This document shows positions 23,182-33,826 of a stretch of DNA of 64,000 bases, piece by piece. The DNA comes from Lathyrus oleraceus (Eukaryota > Streptophyta > Magnoliopsida > Fabales > Fabaceae): positions 91,198,944-91,262,943 of the forward strand of contig NC_066582.1 of assembly GCF_024323335.1 (NCBI RefSeq), written 5' to 3'. Positions within the stretch are counted from its first letter, which is position 1; each line of letters opens with the position of its first letter. The notes beneath the pieces are model-generated. The model worked only from the letters and a program-made list of their open reading frames with translations, was not told the origin of the DNA and made no database searches. Both the position numbers and the translations under genes were made by a program.

Positions 23182-26100
23182 AAGGTCATTCTAGCCGGAG
23201 AAGTGAAGTTTAGAAATCTTCATCTCGACACGGTAAAATGGGCTTAAATAACAGTAATGAGACAAATTTTGGTCCCTAAGAGACCTCATGATGCAAATGT
23301 ATGCATGCAAAAGACACAAACTCTGTGGGGAATATGATTCGCACAGAAGAAAAGACGATCCATCGGAGTAATACACTCACCAGGAACAGAGACTCTAACA
23401 AGATTCTTGTTGGGGATAGTAAAAAAAGAATGCGTGAGCAGAACACGACTTCAAGTTGGGGAAAAACAAAACTGACACAGCGTGAACAAGACACGACTCT
23501 GATTAGGGTAATAACAGAAATCAGACTGGAGACCTAACTGGGGAGTGAAGGACTCACACTGGGGAAAAGAAAATTCCAAAGGCCCAAACATCCATTGGAG
23601 AGGCACAAGCTGACTCCTGGGAAAAAGCAATAGGAAACTCCACTGAGGAAGCACCAAAGAATGAGATGTTACCGGTATAAGGGTAACAAACTCAGGAAGA
23701 ATGAATATCTAAGACCGGTATAAAGGTGAGAGATATCAATCAATCAAACATCTGAGAAAGACTTGAAAACGTACATAAACTCAGGAAAATCTGACTCCAC
23801 AAGGGACCAAAGTCATAATAGGGAGTAGAAAGGAAGGAACACCAGGGATACCGAGGTATATAATAGGTGATCTACCGAACACGTGAATTGGTATATATGC
23901 CAAAACACTCATCATCCAAAACACAAACTGGTTTAAGGATGGATATTCGATTCTTCAAAGAATACGAATCTTGCTCAGCTGGGGAAAAATCAACAAAGGA
24001 TTCCAACTAAAGAGCGCAAGAGATATATTATTCATTACCGGCAGACCGTGAATAATGTACTCGAAAGGAAAAGACACCAGAGATACCGAAGTATATAATA
24101 GGTGACTAACCAAAAAGAGAGACAATCGATACAAAGCATCCGGGTAAACGAAAGACAACTCAAAGGGATAAACTGCAAGCATCCGGCAATTATCCAACAA
24201 CAAAGAATATTCGATTCCGCAAAAAGGAAGTACGAAACTTACTCGACCAGGGAAACACAAAAGGCTTCGACTGAAGAGTGCATGAGATATATTATTCATT
24301 ACCGGCAGACCGTGAATAACATACTCGCATGGAAGATTATCCACAACCGGTTACTGGGTTAATAAAGGATAAATCAACCGAAAAGAAAGGCATCGGGATA
24401 CCAAACTAGGTATATAATGATGACCAATCAAAGGGAACAACAACATTACCAACACAAGGGTAAATGAAAGGAGACCCGCTGGGGATAAATTGCAATCATC
24501 CGGCAATTATCCAATTGTACCACAAGGCACAAACTCCGCTGAGGAGAAAGAATCAACACTTGGGATTTACAGCTACCAAATACGGGGTAGAAGACCACAG
24601 ACTCAACTGGGGATGGGGCCAGAACAGCACACAATCCACCAACAACCAGAACGAACCACAAAGGTTACCTCTGTTAGGGAAAAAGAGATAGGACTTACAA
24701 CTACCCAATACGGGGTAGTAGCCATACTCTGATGGGGATAACTATGAATTAGGGTTTACATCTACCGAATACGGGGTAGAAAACCAAAAAACTTGCCGAG
24801 GAATAAAAGGTATATAACCACCAATTCCGCTGAAAGGGCAAAGAAAAATAGGACTTACAACTACCGGTATAAGGGTAGAGGCCCGAAAAAACTCCGCTGG
24901 GGATCAACCCACTGGGAAGCACAAGACAGTTGACAAATAGCCAATTCGGGAATAATCTGAAAAGACAGACTGATTCAAGACACGTCCTAATGAGGATGTA
25001 GCTCAAATAGGAAAATCCATCCCAATATATATGTTGGGAGGAAACGGAAGAAACCGTCATCCACGAGGATATATCTCAGTGGGGAACTGCAGAAGGAAAG
25101 GCAACAGACTTTTTCTGCTTAGGGGGCTGACTCTATATGGAGAGATTTAACACCCAATATCTGCTAGGGGAGATCTATTGGGGATCTGTATCCATAGCAG
25201 GAAACGACAAACGAAAGATATATGGCAAAAAAAAATGCAACATGAATATCTGAATGTTTATGAATATGCATGAATATGCGTGATTTATGTTTGATGAATG
25301 CTAACAAAACAGACATATCTAACACAAACAGGTCCAGGAATCAAACGCCCGGTACTATACTTCCAGGGGAGAACCAACTAGAAAGCCAATCTGTGGAGAT
25401 CTACATGCTATAAAGCATAGATCTGCGGGTACTACTGGGGAGCAGAGGATCAGAGATATCAGGGTACACCAAATCTCTGAATGCTGGATCAGCAAACAAC
25501 CCAACCAGGGTACAGAAAGTCACAACGGGCGAAACAGCCACCAAGACGAATCTGTTGGGGAACAAGAGAAAATCTCGAAGATCCGCATGGGATCTCAGCA
25601 TCAACTGAGAAACAAAAAGTTCTGCAACTCCAAACAACTCCGGGGAACAACCCACTGAAGGAGAAGAACATCATCCAAGTAGAATCCAACTGCATAAGCA
25701 ACTCTACTGGGAAAAATTGCTGCTGGAGAAAACTGGGTCTTGAACAATACTTTGCTTGCAACTATGTTGGGGAACAACCCCATCACAAAATCTGGAGAAA
25801 GAAGATTCAACCAAACCAGGAATATGAACCAAATGTCTTACCTGTTGGAGATCATGCCACCCTTGGGAGAGCACTGAGATATTCTTGAGTATCCTTTCAA
25901 CCTTATGAATATTCACTTTGTTTAAAACAACAATTTTTGAAAAATTTGATTTGTTTAAAACAATGACATTTTATTAATTAAAACATGCAAAACATTTGTT
26001 GAATTGAAACAAATAAGAGTGCAAATAATTGGATAATAAGCTCAAATTGATTTGATGGAATGGTAGCCTGCAAATGGCAAGACTCCATAGATCTGTACAA

Positions 26101-26480
26101 ATTTGAAATCAGTGATATATATTGGAAGAGGGCTACATTGAACATAATGATACTTTCTCTACCAATTTGAATCTCGATGCATTCGAAGCTTCAGTTTGAC
26201 GACGAATCGAGAATTCTCTGACGAAATGACAGCTGTGGAACAGAAAGTCTTGTCAGGATGCAGTTACTTGCCAAATCCCTAATTTTTGCCTAGATTGCCC
26301 CAGGGTGAGGTACTCAATCTAGCGGGATGCAAATATTCTCTTTTTTTTCAAGTCTCTAATTTTTGCCTGGATTACCCTTGCGGGTTCTCCACCGAGACGC
26401 TCATTTTTGCCTAAGCCGCCCTTTCGGGTTTTCAACTTAGCGAGCCATTCTGTTTTTTCATTTGCATATACTTTTTTTTT
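23182..26480 (-). other. Long 3' untranslated region of Ogre copy D with diffuse repeats
   Basis: 3.3 kb without a gene. Two kinds of repeat are visible. First, an imperfect unit of roughly 235-320 bp: GATACCGAGGTATATAATAGG near 23846, GATACCGAAGTATATAATAGG near 24082, a looser copy near 24393, and GAGATATATTATTCATTACC at about 24020 and 24285. Second, small hairpins of the form CTACC-N(7-8)-GGTAG near 24574, 24700, 24764 and 24860. Everything is purine- and GGGGA-rich on the plus strand (ACTGGGGA, GCTGGGGAT). The segment next to pol (26280-26480) repeats TTTTTGCCTAGATTGCCC-like units three times and matches copy B at 47575-47760. Confidence 0.7.
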
Positions 26481-29400
26481 TTAGGCAAAGTATCTCTTGA
26501 CTGCATCTGAATTCACAGGACGAGTGAAATCCTCCCCATCCATTGTTGTAAGCATCAAAGCTTCGCCTGAAAAGGCTCTCTTAACAACATATGGACCCTC
26601 ATAGTTTGGAGTCCACTTGCCCCTGGAATCGGGCGCGAAAGACAAAACTTTCTTGAGCACGAGGTCACCTTCTCGGAACACACAAGGCTTGACCTTCTTA
26701 TCGAATGCTTTCTTCATTCTCTGCTGATATAACTAACCATGACACATGGCAGTTAACCGCTTCTCTTCAATCAAATTCAATTGGTCGTAACGACTCTGAA
26801 TCCATCCAACATCAGTCAACTTGGCTTCCATCAAGACTCTCATTGATGGGATCTCCACCTCTACTGGGAGAACAGCTTCCATGCCATAAACAAGAGAGAA
26901 AGGGGTTGCCCCTGTTGAAGTGCGTACAGACGTACGATATCCATGCAAAGCAAATGGCAGCATCTCATGCCAATCTTTGTACGTGACAGTCATCTTCTGG
27001 ATAATCTTTTTGATGTTCTTATTAGCAGCTTCAATAGCCCCATTCATCTTAGGTCTGTAGGGAGAGGAATTATGGTGTGCAATCTTGAATTCAGCGCACA
27101 ACTCATCCATCATCTTATTATTCATATTAGATCCATTATCAGTAATGATCCTCTCTAGCACACCATAACGGCAAATCAGCTGATTCTTGATAAACTTCAG
27201 AACCACCTGCCTGGTTACATTCGCGTATGAAGCGGCTTCAACCCATTTGGTGAAGTAATTAATTGCTACGAGAATAAACCGGTGTCCGTTGGACGCTTTC
27301 GGCTCAATCATGCCGATCATGTCGATTCCCCACATAGAGAAAGGCCACGGTGACGAAATCACATTCAGAAGTGTCGGAGGAATATGAATCTTATCCGCAT
27401 AAACTTGACACTTGTGACATTTCTTCACATACTTGCAACAGTCAGACTCCATTGTCAGCCAATAGTAGCCTGCTCTCAACATCTTCTTAGCCATGGCATG
27501 TCCATTGGAATGAGTACCAAATGAACCCTCATGGACCTCAGTCATCAACAGGTTTGCTTCGTGTCTATCCACGCATCTGAGCAAAACCATATCAAAATTT
27601 CTCTTATACAGCACTTCACCACTGAGGTAGAAACTGCCTGACAACCTTCTCAAAGTTTTCCTATCTTTCACAGATGCCCCAGGCGGGTAGACCTGGTTTT
27701 GGAGGAAATTCTTGATATCAAAATACCAAGGCTTGTCATCTTTCACTTCTTCGATTGCAAATATGTGAGCTGGTCTATCCAAGCGCATCACAGTAATATT
27801 GGGGACATCATTCCACCGTCTGACCACAATCATGGAAGCAAGCGTAGCAAGAGTATCTGCCATCCGATTATCCTCTCGAGGAATGTGATAAAATTCAACT
27901 TCTGTGAAGAATGTTAAAATTCTCCTTGCGTAATCTCTGTATGGAATGAGACCAGGTTGATTCGTCTCCCATTCACCCTTGATCTGATTAACAACCAGGG
28001 CCGAATCACCATACACATCAAGATACTTGATTCTCAAATCAATGCATTCTTCAAGTCCCATGATACAGGCTTCATACTCCGCCATATTATTTGTGCATTT
28101 GAAAGTTAGCCTTGCTGTAAACGGAATGTGTGAACCTTGAGGAGTAATGATCACTGCCCCAATTCCATTTCCATATTGATTAACAGCGCCATCAAACACC
28201 ATCGTCCATCTGGAACCAGGTTCTGGACCTTCATCAAGTGTTGGCTCATCACAATCTTTCATTTTCAAATACAGAATTTCCTCATCAGGGAAGTCATACT
28301 GAACAGACTGATGATCTTCAATCGGCTGGTGCGCTAAATGGTCAGCCAAGATACTACCTTTGATAGCTTTTTGAGCTCGATACTCAATATCATACTCAGA
28401 CAACAACATCTGCCAACGGGCAATCCTCCCAGTTAAAGCAGGCTTCTCGAAGATATACTTAATCGGATCCATTCTGGATATCAACCAAGTTGTATGATTT
28501 ATCATGTACTGGCGCAAACGCTTAGCAGCCCAAGCCAAAGCACAACACGTCTTCTCAAGCATAGAGTACCGAGACTCACAATCAGTAAACTTCTTACTGA
28601 GGTAGTATATAGAAAATTCCTTCTTCCCCGATTCATCTTGTTGACCGAGTACACAACCCATCGAGTCTTCAAGAACTGTCAAATACATAATCAGAGGTCT
28701 TCCTTCCACAGGCGGAGACAAGATCGGAGGTTCAGACAGATATTCTTTGATACTGTCGAAAGCTTTCTGGCAATCCTCGGTCCAACCATGAGACTGCTCT
28801 TTCCGGAGGAGCTTGAATATCGGTGCACATGTGGCAGTCATCTGGGATATAAATCTGGAAATGTAATTCAAGCGGCCAAGAAAACCTCGGACTTGCTTCT
28901 CAGTTTTGGGTGCAGGCATCTCTTGTATTGCTTTGACCTTTGCAGGATCAACCTCAATACCTCTTTCGCTTACCACAAAACCCAACAATTTGCCAGAACG
29001 GACTCCAAATGTACACTTGTTCGGATTCAGGCGAAGTTTAAACTTCCTCAAACGCTGAAAAAGCTTCAACAAATGCACAATATGCTCAACTTCCATTCGG
29101 GACTTAGCAATCATATCATAAACATAGACCTCTATCTCTTTGTGCATCATATCATGAAACAAGGTAGTCATAGCTCGTTGATACGTGGCTCCGGCGTTCT
29201 TCAAACCGAAGGGCATCACTCGATAACAGAATGTTCCCCAAGGTGTGATGAATGTTGTCTTCTCCATATCCTCTGGTGCCATCTTGATTTGATTATATCC
29301 GGAAAATCCGTCCATAAACGAAAAGACTTTGAATTTAGCTGTATTGTCTACCAACATATCAATGTGTGGTAGAGGAAAATCATCTTTCGGACTAGCCTTA

Positions 29401-29943
29401 TTCAGATCTCTATAATCAACGCACATACGGACTTTTCCGTCCTTCTTAGGAACAGGCACAATATTGGCCACCCATTGAGGATATGTAGAAGTCACCAGAA
29501 ACCCCGCATCAATTTGCTTCTGAACTTCCTCTTTGATCTTCACTGCCATATCTGGATGAGTTCTTCTGAGCTTCTGCTTCACAGGCACGCACTCATGCTT
29601 TAAAGGCAGGAAATGTTGCACAATATCTGTATCTAAACCCGGCATATCTTCATAGGACCAAGCAAAGATATCTGAATATTCTCGTAGCAAATTGATCAAA
29701 TCTTCCTTGACAGACCCTTCAAGAAGTGCCCCAATCTTCACCAGACGAACACAATCCTCAGACCCCAAGTTGACTGTTTCCAAGTCTTCGAGATGCGGCT
29801 GAATGATCTTCTCTTTGTGCTCAAGGAGACGGGTAATCTCGTCAGGAATCCCCTCAACGTCATCTTCCTCTGCCTCAAATACAGAGAATTCAAAATTGGG
29901 AGATGGCGTTGGATCATTATGTTCAATGGGTTTTAGGATCAAC
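26481..29943 (-). pseudogene. pol: Ogre pol, copy D: RT, two RNase H domains, integrase
   Basis: Copies element RNA into DNA and inserts it. The frame is open for 1069 codons from 29942, which begins with TTG just inside the second exon. Reverse transcriptase lies at about residues 120-330 (CVDYRDLNKASPKDDFPLPH, FMDGFSGYNQI, PFGLKNAGATYQRAM). A first RNase H-like region is at 400-540. A second, separate RNase H begins near 579 (MVFDGAVNQYGNG...MAEYEACIMGLEE), as reported for the Tat lineage. Integrase has a zinc-binding region (CCKYVKKCHKC) and the triad D in WGIDMIG, D in ITDNGSN and E in GAIEAAN with 35 residues between the last two. Faults: the conserved YVDD box reads YVYD at residue 275 (codon 29118-29120), removing a metal-binding aspartate, and TAG 26733-26735 cuts off the last 80 or so codons (26717-26481, same frame), which hold the basic GPYVV tail. 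No chromodomain. Confidence 0.9.
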
Positions 29944-30216
29944 CTGCATAATGATTTTGGTTAATGAAAAACTTTTAGAATTTAAACAAGCAAACCATTA
30001 TGCAGATGAAAAAGATTGCTTTTATTCTTGTTTTTTATGGGTTTTTTCGTGATCACTGATTTCATGCAAAAGCAAAAAAGTGAAAACAAAGGAAAAACAA
30101 ATGTTTAATAAATGCATTAATTGAATGAAAACATCATTGTATATATGCTTTGCCAACAATGTCATCACTTCTCCTTTTGGCATGGGAGAAGGGTTTCAAA
30201 CAAATTGAACAATTAC
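29944..30216 (-). other. Intron between protease and reverse transcriptase, copy D
   Basis: 273 bp with a GTAATT donor and an ATTATGCAG acceptor on the minus strand. Splicing here keeps one frame from the end of gag-pro into pol. The TAA that terminates gag-pro (30215-30213) lies inside the donor GTAATT, so unspliced RNA makes Gag-Pro and spliced RNA makes Gag-Pro-Pol. An intron at this place is a known feature of Ogre elements. Copy B has an equivalent intron at 43853-44103. Confidence 0.8.
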
Positions 30217-33200
30217 TCTGATCTATGGATGACCGTAGGAACATCTACAGCGACCCAATTGTGGCAGACACCACCAGGAATAACGAAGTTGTTCACGTCT
30301 TCTGCATCCTCTTCCAAGATAGCAGCAGCTTCCTCCTCAGGTTGATCAGCATGGATGAATCCTCCACTTGTGAACAAACCTTGCTCATTATATGCCCCAG
30401 AACAGTAGCCAATGCCAGCCCGGGATCTATTGTCTTCAAGTTCAATCACCTTCCCTAATCCAGCAACTGCACCACATTCAATGGCCAGCTTCGCATCACG
30501 GTAGGAAGTGAATGAAGGAGACTTCTTCTCGATTGGTTCATCAATAGATAAAGCTTGGAATGGTGTTCCAACTTCATCTTCAGCGTCAATGTACGAGAAA
30601 GAAGACAGATGGCTAACCAGGAGAGCTTTTTCTCCCCCTACTACAACCAGTTTCTTATTTTTCACAAATTTCAGCTTCTGGTGTAGGGTGGATGTCACGG
30701 CACCAGCCTCGTGAATCCATGGTCTGCCTAAGAGACAACTATAAGATGGGTGGATATCCATTACCTGGAAGGTAACTTGGAAGTCACTTGGTCCGATTTT
30801 GATAGGGAGATCAACTTCCCCAATCACTGTCTTACGCGACCCATCAAATGCCTTCACAACAACCCCACTCTGCCTAATAGGAGGACCTTGATATGACAAT
30901 CTGGAGAGTGTGGTCTTTGGTAATACATTTAGAGAAGATCCAGTGTCCACCAGCACATTGGACATTGCATCAGATTTGCAATTCATGGAGATATGTAAAG
31001 CCATGTTGTGGTCTCTTCCCTCCTCAGGGAGATCAGCGTCACAAAAGCTCAAAGTGTTACAAGCGGTGATGTTTGCAACAATACTATCAAATTGCTCAAT
31101 GGTGACGTCGTGATCAACATACGCCAGATCCAAGACTTTCGGCAGAGCCTCCCTATGGGGTTCTGAATTCAGCAGCAGAGATAACACGGAAATCTTGGAT
31201 GGCGTTTGTAGAAGCTGGTCTACAACGTTGTACTCACTCTTTCTGATGAGCCTCAGCATCTCATCAGATTCTTCATCTACAATGCCACTTGGGCCAACTG
31301 AAGAAACGGGAGTTTTTTGTACAGAGGAGGATGGTTTGGCAACATCACGTGCCTGATTCTGAATATTAACAGCGGTCCCAACCGGACGCTCAACAGTATC
31401 AGAAGCAACAGCCTTAGGAGGCGCAGAAAACACACGACCACTTCGGGTCAACCCACTTACATCAGCGACGTTGGTCACAGAAGTTGAAGGCAAAGGCACT
31501 TCTACCTCATCTTGCACAGCAACAGGGTTATATCTGAACGGTACGGCTCTATCTGAAGAGTAAGGCACAGGGCCTGCAGGTTTAATGACCAAAGAAGAGG
31601 AAGCCTTTGGCTTGCTGCTATCATAGCGGATAACAACAGGCTCGGGCAGCTTGAACACTGGTGAAATCACATTCACCTCAGGCTCGTCTTCATCAACGTT
31701 GCGATTCTGCAGAATCTCAATGGTACCCTCATCCAACAACTTTTGGAGTTCTCTTCGTACTTGATCGCAACCCAAGCGGTTAACCGAGCAGACGCGGCAC
31801 TTGTCGTGGTTATGCTCCATGTAGCTGTACTGACACAACAACCGATGTAATTCAACCAACGACTGCCTAATGTGGCTTACATATCTGACCTTGTACTTCC
31901 CAAGGCATTCCTGAATCATATTAATTGATTTCCCAGGCGCAGGCAATGGGTTCTTGGTGACATTCGGGCCTGAATCTTCAAAACTCAAGATTCCACATCT
32001 CATAAGGTCTTGAACCTTAGTCTTGAGTGGGTAGCAATTCTCAATGTTATGGCCGGGAGCACCGGAATGGTAAACACAATGCTGATCTGGTTTATACCAC
32101 CATTGTGGATTTGCAGGAATGGCAGGAGGATCCCTGGGAGAAACCAATTTCCTTTCCAACAAGGAAGGATAAAGCTCTGCATATGTCATAGGAATGGGAT
32201 CGAAGCTGATCTTCTTCCTATCATAACTCAAGTTAGCTTGATTGGTTGTACTGCCACGAGGCTGGTAAGCCTGTTGCTGTGGACAATGTTGTTGCTGGTA
32301 CTGAGGCTTTTGATATTGTTGTTGATGCTGATACTGTTGATGTTGCTGAGCATTGTCTTTAAAGACAAGTGCTATATGAGCCACCTGGTGCTGATGACCG
32401 GCACGACGTGCAGGCTTCCTCTGAGCAGAGGGTCTTCTGTGCTTAGGATGGGATTGCACAGCATGTGCTTCCCCATCCTTCCTCTTAAACGCCCCATATC
32501 GTTTAGAAGAAGAGCTCTCATCCTTCGCCAATCGTCCTTCACAGACACCTTCTTCAAGATGCATCCCCATGTTCACCATCTCGGTGAAATCAGAGGGAGC
32601 GCTTGCTACCATCCGCTCATAGTAGAATGAGCCAAGAGTCTTCAAAAAGATCTTGGTCATTTCTTTCTCCTCCAGCGGCGGAGTAATCTGAGCTGCCAGC
32701 TCTCGCCACCTCTGGGCGTACTCCTTGAAAGTTTCCTTGTCCTTCTGCGACATGGACCTGAGTTGATCTCGGTCAGGCGCCATATCGACGTTATACTTAT
32801 ACTGCTTGACGAAGGCTTCGCCAAGGTCGTTGAAGGATCTGATATTGGCACTGTCTAAGCTCATGTACCATCTGAGCGCGGCACCGGACAGATTGTCTTG
32901 GAAATAATGAATCAGAAGCTGATCATTATCAGTCTGGGTAGACATCTTCCTGGCGTACATGACCAGGTGAGCGAGTGGACAGGTGTTCCCTTTATACTTT
33001 TCAAAGTCAGGTACTTTGAATTTAATCGGTATCTTCACACCGGGAACAAGGCACAACTCGGCAGCAGACTTGCCGAACAAATCTTTACCTCGAAGAGTCT
33101 TCAATTCCTTTCTCAGCTCAAGGAATTGGTCGTTCATGGCGTCCATCTTTTCATAAACGTCCGGGCCCTCAGACGGCTCAGAGTGATAGATGGTGTCGTC

Positions 33201-33593
33201 TACCCTTGGCATGGTATGCACGACAGGAGGAGCAGCAACAGGGACCGGGCTAGATGTCGGCATATGAGCAAAAGTTGGAGCAGGCCGATCAGGCAGAAAA
33301 CCTGGAGGCATTCCCCAAGGGAACCCAGGTGGCATAGCATTGGGCACCTGATGAGCACTGACTGGCACAGTCGAAGTGACGACCTCTGAGATGACCGTCC
33401 TCTGGGCAGGAGTTGTAGGCAATTGAGCAGGTTGATTTTGAGCAGCGAGGAGTTGCTCCATCAAAGTGCCAAGTCTGGCGACCTCTTCTTTCAATTCTCT
33501 GTTCTCTTGTTCTAGCTGCTCCATAACTCTTGTAGAATTGACTCGAGTATAATACCGGTGAGTCAGCTTGTCTTCAAAATAAATGAAGAACAC
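30213..33593 (-). CDS. gag-pro: Ogre Gag-protease polyprotein, copy D, intact
   Basis: 1126 codons without a break. Gag builds the virus-like particle and protease cuts the polyprotein. An N-terminal coiled coil (about residues 20-50, MEQLEQENRELKEEVARL) is followed by a proline-rich linker, and the capsid-type gag domain at about 195-330 (ALRWYMSLDS, WRELAAQITPPLEE). A glutamine-rich stretch sits near 400-440. A zinc-knuckle-like motif of the form C-X2-H-X5-H-X4-C lies at about 505-519 (CVYHSGAPGHNIENC), and a second Cys/His cluster HNHDKCRVC soon after. The aspartic protease active site DTGSS has its Asp at residue 883 (codon 30945-30947). A second protease block, ILLGRPWI-like, reads CLLGRPWIHEAGA. 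The stop is in the intron donor. The ATG is chosen because the frame has no other early start and copy B aligns from nearby. Confidence 0.92.
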   Translation of the reverse strand: MFFIYFEDKLTHRYYTRVNSTRVMEQLEQENRELKEEVARLGTLMEQLLAAQNQPAQLPTTPAQRTVISEVVTSTVPVSAHQVPNAMPPGFPWGMPPGFLPDRPAPTFAHMPTSSPVPVAAPPVVHTMPRVDDTIYHSEPSEGPDVYEKMDAMNDQFLELRKELKTLRGKDLFGKSAAELCLVPGVKIPIKFKVPDFEKYKGNTCPLAHLVMYARKMSTQTDNDQLLIHYFQDNLSGAALRWYMSLDSANIRSFNDLGEAFVKQYKYNVDMAPDRDQLRSMSQKDKETFKEYAQRWRELAAQITPPLEEKEMTKIFLKTLGSFYYERMVASAPSDFTEMVNMGMHLEEGVCEGRLAKDESSSSKRYGAFKRKDGEAHAVQSHPKHRRPSAQRKPARRAGHQHQVAHIALVFKDNAQQHQQYQHQQQYQKPQYQQQHCPQQQAYQPRGSTTNQANLSYDRKKISFDPIPMTYAELYPSLLERKLVSPRDPPAIPANPQWWYKPDQHCVYHSGAPGHNIENCYPLKTKVQDLMRCGILSFEDSGPNVTKNPLPAPGKSINMIQECLGKYKVRYVSHIRQSLVELHRLLCQYSYMEHNHDKCRVCSVNRLGCDQVRRELQKLLDEGTIEILQNRNVDEDEPEVNVISPVFKLPEPVVIRYDSSKPKASSSLVIKPAGPVPYSSDRAVPFRYNPVAVQDEVEVPLPSTSVTNVADVSGLTRSGRVFSAPPKAVASDTVERPVGTAVNIQNQARDVAKPSSSVQKTPVSSVGPSGIVDEESDEMLRLIRKSEYNVVDQLLQTPSKISVLSLLLNSEPHREALPKVLDLAYVDHDVTIEQFDSIVANITACNTLSFCDADLPEEGRDHNMALHISMNCKSDAMSNVLVDTGSSLNVLPKTTLSRLSYQGPPIRQSGVVVKAFDGSRKTVIGEVDLPIKIGPSDFQVTFQVMDIHPSYSCLLGRPWIHEAGAVTSTLHQKLKFVKNKKLVVVGGEKALLVSHLSSFSYIDAEDEVGTPFQALSIDEPIEKKSPSFTSYRDAKLAIECGAVAGLGKVIELEDNRSRAGIGYCSGAYNEQGLFTSGGFIHADQPEEEAAAILEEDAEDVNNFVIPGGVCHNWVAVDVPTVIHRSE

Positions 33594-33826
33594 AGAGTTA
33601 GGACAAGAAGACCAGAAACAAAGGGTACCTGCTTATGCAAAAATGATGCATGAAATGCTTGTGCAGATGCTTTGTTTATTTTCAAGGAACCCTTAGGGTA
33701 TTATTTGCAATATTTTGAATAGTTAAAGCATTTTAATTTCTCACGGAAAATATTTCATTCAATATATCGAGACAAAGAAGTAAAACATTTTTTGATCATT
33801 ACAAAGAGAAAAGGGAAATAAACATC

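Noticed and set aside
28494..29372. Open frame of 292 codons on the plus strand within pol of copy D
   Set aside because: It is antisense to the reverse transcriptase and RNase H frame and has no independent support; the minus-strand frame has clear domains.
32010..32630. Open frame of 206 codons on the plus strand within gag-pro of copy D
   Set aside because: Antisense to the zinc-knuckle region of a confirmed gag frame; leucine-rich only because the opposite strand is Gln-rich.
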